Assembly: GCA_945867725.1 (NCBI GenBank) | Contig: CAMBJI010000163.1 | Coordinates: forward strand, 1 to 5,319 | DNA length: 5,319 nucleotides | Direction: 5' to 3' | Source of the DNA: Bordetella parapertussis | GTDB lineage: Bacteria; Pseudomonadota; Gammaproteobacteria; Burkholderiales; Burkholderiaceae_D | Shown here: piece by piece, positions 1 to 5,319 of the stretch | Layout: every line of letters begins with the position of its first letter | Numbering within the stretch: position 1 is the stretch's first letter | Made by a program: the position numbers and the translations under genes | Notes under the pieces: generated by a model | Told to the model about the DNA's origin: nothing | What the model saw: the letters and a program-made list of their open reading frames with translations, nothing else | Database searches by the model: none

Positions 1-719
1 CAGTGATTCTCTGTTGATGTACCGCTGACGTGCGGCAGCATTTCCGTCGCATTTTTTCCCATCCCGTACCCAGCCAGCGTACTGCCGAAATGCGGTGTGC
101 CAAGCGTAATGATGCTTGCGACTTTCGCGGTGCCATAACGCCGTACCCAAGCGCGGGCTGCCAGACCCCCCATGCTGTGACCGACAACAATAATCGTTTC
201 AACACCATTGTCGCGACATAGTTGTTGCGCCGACGTCTCGATCAGGTCTGCATAGTCATCAATGCTGCCCAGTATGGGCTCCAGATCAATCGCTGCGTGA
301 CTGATACCCGCGCCTGAGAGCCGCTTGCTCAGAGGTTTCCAAAAACCGCTATTGGCACCATACCCGTGCAAGAGTAGTACCGGAGGCGAGGTATCTTCGG
401 CAAAGTTGATGTGAAACGGACGGGCCAGTGGAAACAGCTGAAACCAGCACACCATGCTGTACCAGAACTCTTGCAGCATTCTGGCTGCTGCAGCAATCAG
501 TGGCGCAGGCTGACCGTCCCCCATGGGTTGTCGGAGCGCACCTGAAATAAAAAAATTATTGAAGATAATGCCCGCTCTCATCAGCGTCAGGATGGCTGCA
601 GCACAGAGCAGACTGATGGCAAAACTATCGATCCAACCTAAAGAAAAAAACAGTGCGCTCAGACCAGCCAACGTGATCAGCTGGAGCAGGATCGCCAAAC
701 GGGTGAGTCGGGCGATCAT
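1..719 (-). CDS. Lipase-like alpha/beta hydrolase with N-terminal membrane segments, partial (3' end beyond the left edge)
   Basis: Translating the minus strand from ATG at 719-717 gives 239 uninterrupted residues that run off the window. The start is fixed by an in-frame TAA four codons upstream; no clear Shine-Dalgarno site is seen. Residues ~7-29 and ~32-57 are hydrophobic and look like a signal anchor or two membrane segments, so the enzyme domain is probably membrane-tethered. The domain shows VLLLHGYG (114-121, oxyanion-hole HG), GHSMGG (180-185, nucleophile elbow with Ser182) and LGTPHFGS (206-213), a combination typical of triacylglycerol lipase/esterase-type hydrolases. The catalytic Asp and His should lie in the missing C-terminal part. 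The substrate cannot be read from the sequence: lipase, esterase, thioesterase or acyltransferase all remain possible. The gene begins 13 nt after the RDD gene stop, so the two are probably co-transcribed. The fold call is firm; the function is open. Confidence 0.9.
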   Translation of the reverse strand, partial: MIARLTRLAILLQLITLAGLSALFFSLGWIDSFAISLLCAAAILTLMRAGIIFNNFFISGALRQPMGDGQPAPLIAAAARMLQEFWYSMVCWFQLFPLARPFHINFAEDTSPPVLLLHGYGANSGFWKPLSKRLSGAGISHAAIDLEPILGSIDDYADLIETSAQQLCRDNGVETIIVVGHSMGGLAARAWVRRYGTAKVASIITLGTPHFGSTLAGYGMGKNATEMLPHVSGTSTENH

Positions 720-732
720 GCTGCCGGCTTAA

Positions 733-1266
733 TCATGCAGGGCCGGTAGATTTATCCGCTGCCTTCATTGGTGGCAGCTGAACAAGGCGAGTACCCGCCA
801 GCCGGTCATGCGGGAACTGCCGGTCGGGATCGAGAAAAATAGCGAGTATCCACAGCGCCATGTTCAGTGCGGGGAATAGCACCAACATCCAGCCCTGTAC
901 ATGCAGATAGCGTGCAGCCGCTAGACCAGGTAAGAACCACAGCCATGCCAGTACATAGCGCAACGCAGCTTGCTTCAGGGATAAAGCGCTACCTTCACGC
1001 GTAAGCAGGCGAATGCGCCATGTCTTCATCGCCAGTGTTTGTCCGCCATGCCGCCAGAACCAGCAGAAATAAATGCCCAGCACCACAAACAGCCAATATT
1101 GAAGATCGTCTCGTCGATAGAGCGCGTGACGTTGTTCCAGTAACGCGGCAAACGGTAAGGCAGCAACAAACAAGACAGCAAGCATCAACATGGTTTCGTA
1201 CACCATGGCCATCAAGCGGCTTTTGACGGAGGCGGTTGGCAATGCTTCGGGTTGGAGATCGTTCAC
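733..1266 (-). CDS. RDD family integral membrane protein
   Basis: This small membrane protein (177 aa from GTG at 1266) has about four hydrophobic segments, near residues 20-43, 57-71, 101-118 and 123-145. RDD-family hallmarks are visible: an Arg at the start of the first segment (RLMAMVYE, with Glu24 where an acidic residue is expected), the GQTLAMKTWRIRLL block after the second segment (75-88), and FPHDRLAGTRLV near the C-terminus (151-162, Asp154). The general role of RDD proteins is poorly known; some have been linked to transport or ion homeostasis, and nothing here points to a substrate. The start is uncertain. The frame stays open to a TTG at 1317, which would add a Pro/Arg-rich stretch unlike the family, and there is an ATG at 1212. 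None has a good ribosome binding site. I prefer GTG 1266 because it leaves a short normal N-terminus before the first segment. It is divergent from ilvI and just upstream of the hydrolase gene. Confidence 0.85.
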   Translation of the reverse strand: MNDLQPEALPTASVKSRLMAMVYETMLMLAVLFVAALPFAALLEQRHALYRRDDLQYWLFVVLGIYFCWFWRHGGQTLAMKTWRIRLLTREGSALSLKQAALRYVLAWLWFLPGLAAARYLHVQGWMLVLFPALNMALWILAIFLDPDRQFPHDRLAGTRLVQLPPMKAADKSTGPA

Positions 1267-1402
1267 GGGTGTATTTGGCGGGCACCTGGCCCGGATGGGG
1301 CGCAGCGGGGCGGGCAAGACGGAAAGTCTTTATTGTACGTGGCCTAGGATGGGCGGTTCGTGGCGGTAATTTCGGGTGTCTTTTTATTAATTTTGAGTCA
1401 GC

Positions 1403-1431
1403 GATATCGAGGGCAAACCGCTTGATTTCAA
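1403..1431 (-). promoter_or_regulatory. Candidate promoter for the RDD-hydrolase genes
   Basis: On the minus strand TTGAAA (1431-1426) is followed after 17 bp by GATATC (1408-1403). The -35 is 5/6 to consensus and the -10 is weak (3/6). It would start a transcript near 1396, leaving a ~130-nt leader to the GTG at 1266. A TACAAT box at 1337-1332 is an alternative -10 but has no good -35. This is pattern matching only. Confidence 0.2.
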
Positions 1432-1452
1432 AGGCTTTTTCCAAGATTTCAC

Positions 1453-1481
1453 TTGACCTTCGTGCTGCAACGCATTACCGT
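1453..1481 (+). promoter_or_regulatory. Candidate sigma70-like promoter upstream of ilvI
   Basis: TTGACC (1453-1458) lies 17 bp before TACCGT (1476-1481). The -35 is 5/6 to consensus and the -10 is poor (3/6, but keeps the first TA and last T). Transcription would begin close to 1488, exactly at the hairpin of the terminator at 1488-1515. That hairpin would then sit at the extreme 5' end of the RNA, too early to work as a terminator for this promoter. The site is a candidate only. Confidence 0.25.
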
Positions 1482-1487
1482 ATCGTT

Positions 1488-1515
1488 CCCCTCGCCACCG
1501 CGAGGGGTATTTTTT
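1488..1515 (+). terminator. Intrinsic terminator upstream of ilvI
   Basis: A perfect 7-bp stem, CCCCTCG (1488-1494) with CGAGGGG (1501-1507), encloses a 6-nt loop (CCACCG) and is followed by TATTTTTT. The T-tract follows the stem only in the + direction, so it acts on transcripts heading toward ilvI. No + strand gene ends before it, because the RDD gene points the other way. It may insulate ilvI from stray transcription, end a short RNA begun upstream, or act as an attenuator. Confidence 0.75.
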
Positions 1516-1522
1516 GGCCTGC

Positions 1523-1549
1523 CCCGGTTTGCCCATAATGCCAACCGGG
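1523..1549 (+). promoter_or_regulatory. Inverted repeat flanking a CATAAT box, possible operator or promoter
   Basis: CCCGGTT (1523-1529) and AACCGGG (1543-1549) form a perfect 7-bp dyad with a 13-bp centre holding CATAAT (1534-1539), a 5/6 match to a -10 box. The matching -35 region falls in the T-tract of the preceding terminator (TTTTTG, 1511-1516) and is weak. A regulator bound to the dyad would cover the -10, or the arms could fold as an RNA hairpin. Expression from here would give ilvI a leader of about 250 nt. Confidence 0.3.
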
Positions 1550-1796
1550 TCGCGGCGCCACTTTCATCTGAAAGCAGTTTGCTCTAACCCACGCCACAAG
1601 CGTGAGGGATCGATGGCTAAAGCACGAACTCAGGCTGAACGAGTTGCGCTTAGCGTCGGTTTGAAATGCGCCGTAGTGCGCAGGACGGATCGGCGTGACC
1701 GCACAAAAAAGGAATGCCAACAGCGTGCCACCGCAACCGGTCTCGATAGGAGAGAGCATCCGATCAATTTCCAATGGACCTTGAAAGGAAACAGTA

Positions 1797-3512
1797 ATGA
1801 GCTCCGAAATCACGGGCGCCGACATCGTCGTGCGCTGTCTAGCCGAAGAAGGCGTCGAACATGTGTTCGGCTACCCCGGCGGCGCCGTTCTCTACATCTA
1901 CGACGCTATTTTCAAGCAGGACAAATTCCAGCACATTCTCGTTCGTCACGAGCAGGCAGCGATTCACGCAGCAGATGCCTATTCGCGCAGCTCGAACAAA
2001 GTGGGTGTCGCGCTGGTGACTTCCGGTCCCGGTGTTACCAATGCGGTGACGGGTCTGGTGACTGCGTACATGGATTCCATTCCGATGGTGATCATTTCCG
2101 GACAGGTACCGACCCACGCGATTGGTCAGGATGCCTTCCAGGAATGTGACACCGTTGGCATTACCCGGCCTTGCGTCAAGCACAACTTCCTCGTCAAGGA
2201 TGTCAAAGACTTGGCGATGGTGATGAAGAAGGCTTTTTATATTGCCACCACGGGCCGCCCCGGCCCGGTGCTGGTCGATATCCCCAAGGACATCACCACG
2301 GCTAAGGCGGTCTTCGAGTATCCGAAAGAGCTCGAGATGCGTTCTTACAAACCCGTCGAAAAAGGTCATTCGGGCCAGATCCGCAAAGCGGTTCAGCTCT
2401 TGCTCACCGCAGAGCGCCCCATGATCTATGCCGGTGGCGGCGTGATTTTGGCCGATGCTGCGCCTGAATTGAACAAGCTCGTCGATAAGCTGGGTTACCC
2501 CTGCACGAACACGCTGATGGGTCTGGGTGGCTATCGTTCATCGAGCGAGCGTTTTGTGGGCATGCTGGGCATGCACGGCACCTACGAAGCCAACATGGCC
2601 ATGCAGCATTGCGATGTGCTGATCGCCATCGGTGCGCGTTTCGATGATCGTGTGATCGGTAACCCCAAGCATTTTGGCAGCGTGCCTCGCAAAATCATTC
2701 ATATCGACATTGATCCCTCATCGATTTCCAAGCGAGTGAAAGTCGATGTTCCCATTGTTGGCAATGTGCGCGATGTGCTTAACGATGTACTCGCACAAAT
2801 TGAAACGTCCGAGATCCAGCCTAATGCCACGGCATTGCAGGCCTGGTGGAAGCAGATCAACGAATGGCGTGGCAAAGAGTGCCTGAAGTATCCAACGTCC
2901 GATCAGGTCATCAAGCCTCAGTCTGTCGTTGAAAAGCTGTGGGAAGTTACCAAGGGCGATGCTTTCATTACCTCCGACGTCGGTCAGCACCAGATGTGGG
3001 CCGCGCAGTACTACGGCTTCGATAAGCCGCGGCGCTGGATCAATTCCGGTGGTCTGGGCACGATGGGCGTTGGTTTACCTTATGCGATGGGTGTGCAGAT
3101 GGCCAATCCCGGTGCCACCGTTGCTTGCGTGACGGGTGAGGCATCGATACAGATGTGTATCCAGGAGCTCGCGACTTGCCGTCAATATCATCTGACTCCC
3201 AAGATCATCTTGCTCAACAACCGTTATCTCGGCATGGTACGACAGTGGCAGCAGATTGATTATGGTTCGCGCTATTCGGAGTCGTATATGGATTCGCTGC
3301 CTGACTTCGACAAGTTAGTCGAGTCCTTCGGTCATGTGGGCGTGACAATCGACAAGCCTAGTGATGTTGACGGTGCAATGCGTGATGCCTTTGCGATGAA
3401 AGATCGTTTGGTCTTTCTGAATTTCATCACGGACCGTGATGAAAACGTCTGGCCCATGGTTAAGGCGGGTAAAGGCCTGTCCGAAATGCTGCTTGGCTCG
3501 GAGGATCTGTAA
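1797..3512 (+). CDS. ilvI: Acetolactate (acetohydroxyacid) synthase large, catalytic subunit
   Basis: This cytoplasmic ThDP/FAD/Mg enzyme condenses two pyruvates to 2-acetolactate, or pyruvate with 2-ketobutyrate to 2-aceto-2-hydroxybutyrate, the first common step of valine, leucine and isoleucine synthesis. At 571 aa it matches the usual length. The N-terminal ThDP domain (~4-165) has FGYPGGA (24-30), the catalytic Glu52 in RHEQ, TSGPG (75-79) and GQVPTHAIGQDAFQE (102-116). The middle domain (~190-325) carries GARFDDR (279-285). The C-terminal domain has SDVGQHQMWAAQ (393-404), GGLGTMG (418-424), the ThDP/Mg motif as GEAS...NN (447-450, 474-475) and VRQWQ (481-485). The start is supported by AAAGGA at 1784-1789, 7 nt before the ATG. 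It overlaps ilvH by one base (TAATG). The name follows its likeness to E. coli AHAS III; some annotations would call it ilvB. Confidence 0.98.
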   Translation: MSSEITGADIVVRCLAEEGVEHVFGYPGGAVLYIYDAIFKQDKFQHILVRHEQAAIHAADAYSRSSNKVGVALVTSGPGVTNAVTGLVTAYMDSIPMVIISGQVPTHAIGQDAFQECDTVGITRPCVKHNFLVKDVKDLAMVMKKAFYIATTGRPGPVLVDIPKDITTAKAVFEYPKELEMRSYKPVEKGHSGQIRKAVQLLLTAERPMIYAGGGVILADAAPELNKLVDKLGYPCTNTLMGLGGYRSSSERFVGMLGMHGTYEANMAMQHCDVLIAIGARFDDRVIGNPKHFGSVPRKIIHIDIDPSSISKRVKVDVPIVGNVRDVLNDVLAQIETSEIQPNATALQAWWKQINEWRGKECLKYPTSDQVIKPQSVVEKLWEVTKGDAFITSDVGQHQMWAAQYYGFDKPRRWINSGGLGTMGVGLPYAMGVQMANPGATVACVTGEASIQMCIQELATCRQYHLTPKIILLNNRYLGMVRQWQQIDYGSRYSESYMDSLPDFDKLVESFGHVGVTIDKPSDVDGAMRDAFAMKDRLVFLNFITDRDENVWPMVKAGKGLSEMLLGSEDL

Positions 3513-4003
3513 TGCGACATATTATTTCTGCATTGCTCGAAAACGAAGCGGGCGCACTCTCGCGCGTTGTAGGCTTGTTCTCTGCGCGTGGCTACAACAT
3601 CGAAACACTGACAGTGGCGCCGACTGAGGATGCCACCTTGTCGCGCATGACCATCGTCACCACGGGATCGGACGACGTGATCGAACAGATCACCAAGCAC
3701 CTGAACCGGCTGATTGAAATCGTCAAGGTGGTTGACCTGACCGAGGGTGCGCACATCGAGCGTGAACTCATGCTCATCAAGGTGCGTGCAGTGGGCAAGG
3801 AGCGCGAAGAATTGAAGCGCACGACGGATATTTTTCGTGGTCGCATCATCGATGTTACCGAGAAGACCTACACCATTGAGCTGACCGGCAACAAGTCCAA
3901 GCTTGATGCCTTTATCGATGCCATCGACCGCACCGCCATTCTCGAGACAGTCCGCACCGGCGGCTCGGGTATCGGCCGTGGCGAGCGCATTCTCAAGGTC
4001 TGA
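3512..4003 (+). CDS. ilvH: Acetolactate synthase small, regulatory subunit
   Basis: This subunit activates the catalytic chain and confers feedback inhibition by valine. Its 163 aa equal the length of E. coli IlvH. An N-terminal ACT domain (~2-78) begins RHIISALLENEAGALSRVVG and includes RGYNIETLTVAPTED (26-40). A C-terminal small-subunit domain follows (~84-158), with KRTTDIFRGRIIDVT near 102-116. Asn11, Gly14, Ser17 and Asn29 are all present; changes at these positions desensitise E. coli IlvH to valine, so this enzyme is probably valine-sensitive (inference from the family). The ATG shares its A with the last base of the ilvI TAA, and GGAGG at 3500-3504 inside the ilvI end sits 7 nt upstream. 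This arrangement suggests translational coupling and matched synthesis of the two subunits. Confidence 0.98.
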   Translation: MRHIISALLENEAGALSRVVGLFSARGYNIETLTVAPTEDATLSRMTIVTTGSDDVIEQITKHLNRLIEIVKVVDLTEGAHIERELMLIKVRAVGKEREELKRTTDIFRGRIIDVTEKTYTIELTGNKSKLDAFIDAIDRTAILETVRTGGSGIGRGERILKV

Positions 4004-4027
4004 TTCACCCATATTCACCGATATGCA

Positions 4028-5095
<1,068 letters not shown>

Positions 5096-5122
5096 GTCTC
5101 TGCTGAGTTCAACCGGCATCAT

Positions 5123-5150
5123 GCGGCGCGCGCGAAAATGCGCGCACCGC
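5123..5150 (+). other. GC-rich hairpin between ilvC and its terminator
   Basis: GCGG (5123-5126) pairs with CCGC (5147-5150), and after a single C/A mismatch GCGCGC (5128-5133) pairs with GCGCGC (5140-5145) around a GAAAAT loop. No T-tract follows, so it is not itself an intrinsic terminator. It may protect the 3' end of the mRNA. The same hairpin recurs unchanged at 5274-5301. Confidence 0.7.
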
Positions 5151-5160
5151 GCTCGGCCTA

Positions 5161-5188
5161 AAAGCTGCACGCAGGTGCAGCTTTTTTT
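5161..5188 (+). terminator. Intrinsic terminator of the ilvIHC operon
   Basis: A perfect 10-bp stem, AAAGCTGCAC (5161-5170) with GTGCAGCTTT (5175-5184), closes a GCAG loop and leads into a run of seven T (5182-5188). It lies 65 nt after the ilvC stop. The A/T pairs could also serve the opposite strand weakly. The left arm recurs at 5312-5319, where the window ends, so a second terminator may follow. Confidence 0.9.
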
Positions 5189-5199
5189 ACGGTCTCCCG

Positions 5200-5246
5200 T
5201 GCCGTGGATTGCAAAAAACAAACTCGTCGATCAATCGAAGAATTAA
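5200..5246 (+). pseudogene. Remnant of an ilvC 3' end (last 14 codons and stop)
   Basis: From 5202 the sequence encodes [14 protein letters not shown] and a stop, exactly the C-terminus of the intact IlvC. It differs at five third-codon positions (ATC/ATT, GCC/GCA, AAG/AAA, GTT/GTC, AAC/AAT), with no amino acid change. The rest of the gene is absent: upstream lies the terminator of the intact copy. The GTG at 5199 could in principle open a 15-codon ORF but has no ribosome binding site. It is a fragment, not a working gene. Confidence 0.85.
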
Positions 5247-5273
5247 GTCTTTGCTACCTTCAACCGGCATCAT

Positions 5274-5301
5274 GCGGCGCGCGCGAAAATGCGCGCACCG
5301 C
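5274..5301 (+). other. Second copy of the GC-rich hairpin
   Basis: This is identical to the hairpin at 5123-5150, including the single mismatch and the GAAAAT loop. It lies 27 nt after the stop codon of the ilvC remnant, as in the first copy, and is followed by the beginning of a second terminator stem that the window end cuts off. Confidence 0.7.
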
Positions 5302-5319
5302 GCTCGGCCTAAAAGCTGC

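Larger units (their letters stand above)
1267..1796. other. Divergent intergenic region between the RDD gene and ilvI
   Basis: These ~530 bases separate the minus-strand RDD gene from ilvI. I see no convincing protein gene here. The region holds weak promoter candidates on both strands, a perfect-stem intrinsic terminator reading toward ilvI (1488-1515), an inverted repeat around CATAAT (1523-1549), a 5-bp hairpin at 1667-1682, and two short out-of-frame ORFs close to ilvI (starting at 1613 and 1774). No leader peptide with a run of Ile, Val or Leu codons was found, so a classical ilv attenuator is not supported. The last ~300 bases look like a long untranslated leader for ilvI. Confidence 0.7.

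Noticed and set aside
30..221. Short + strand frames at 30-221 and 523-732
   Set aside because: They are antisense to the partial hydrolase gene, whose minus-strand frame is continuous and carries GHSMGG and LGTPHFGS.
995..1444. 149-codon minus-strand frame overlapping the RDD gene
   Set aside because: It shares the region with the RDD frame in another register, lacks the RDD motifs and membrane pattern, and has an unlikely Arg/Thr/Pro-rich composition.
1318..1796. Classical ilv attenuator with a branched-chain leader peptide
   Set aside because: All short ATG frames checked here (e.g. MGGSWR, MRRSAQDGSA, MPTACHRNRSR, MDLERKQ) lack Ile/Val/Leu runs.
1839..2369. Long minus-strand open frames inside ilvI, ilvH and ilvC (e.g. 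1839-2369, 3332-4045, 4061-4522, 4547-5011)
   Set aside because: They lie antisense to genes with unmistakable family motifs, and their translations show no recognisable domain. They are by-products of codon bias.
5123..5150. GC-rich hairpin after ilvC as an intrinsic terminator
   Set aside because: No T-tract follows the stem; the terminator is the next hairpin at 5161-5188.

Overview
The window carries a complete branched-chain amino acid gene cluster, ilvI-ilvH-ilvC, on the + strand. Upstream, on the - strand, lie a small RDD-family membrane protein gene and the 5' part of a lipase-like alpha/beta hydrolase gene that runs off the left edge. The medium GC content, the E. coli AHAS III-like subunit lengths (571 and 163 aa), the short class I KARI (338 aa) and the protein sequences suggest a betaproteobacterium, probably Burkholderiales. 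The family is a guess from memory and was not tested by a search.

Layout: 1-719 (-) partial hydrolase; 733-1266 (-) RDD protein, possibly co-transcribed with the hydrolase (13-nt gap); 1267-1796 divergent intergenic region with weak promoter candidates, an unexpected + strand intrinsic terminator at 1488-1515 and a 7-bp dyad around a CATAAT box; 1797-3512 ilvI; 3512-4003 ilvH, overlapping the ilvI stop by one base (TAATG); 4004-4078 a G-poor spacer with a possible internal promoter; 4079-5095 ilvC; then a GC-rich hairpin and a strong intrinsic terminator at 5161-5188.

IlvI and IlvH form acetohydroxyacid synthase, which makes 2-acetolactate or 2-aceto-2-hydroxybutyrate. IlvC isomerises and reduces these products, so the cluster supplies two consecutive steps toward valine, isoleucine and leucine. 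Key catalytic residues are present in IlvI and IlvC, and the valine-binding residues known from E. coli IlvH are conserved.

The most unusual part is the right end. The last 14 codons of ilvC, the stop codon and the downstream hairpin region occur a second time, 151 bp further on, in the same order and orientation. In the ilvC-derived part the copies differ at five bases, all synonymous third positions. The following 61 bp are identical. This mosaic looks like a remnant of a diverged but functional ilvC allele (recombination or integration scar), or an assembly chimera of two strains. It does not look like simple decay of a local duplication. I found no CRISPR array, tRNA, rRNA, transposase or defence gene, and nothing that amounts to a clearly new multi-gene system.
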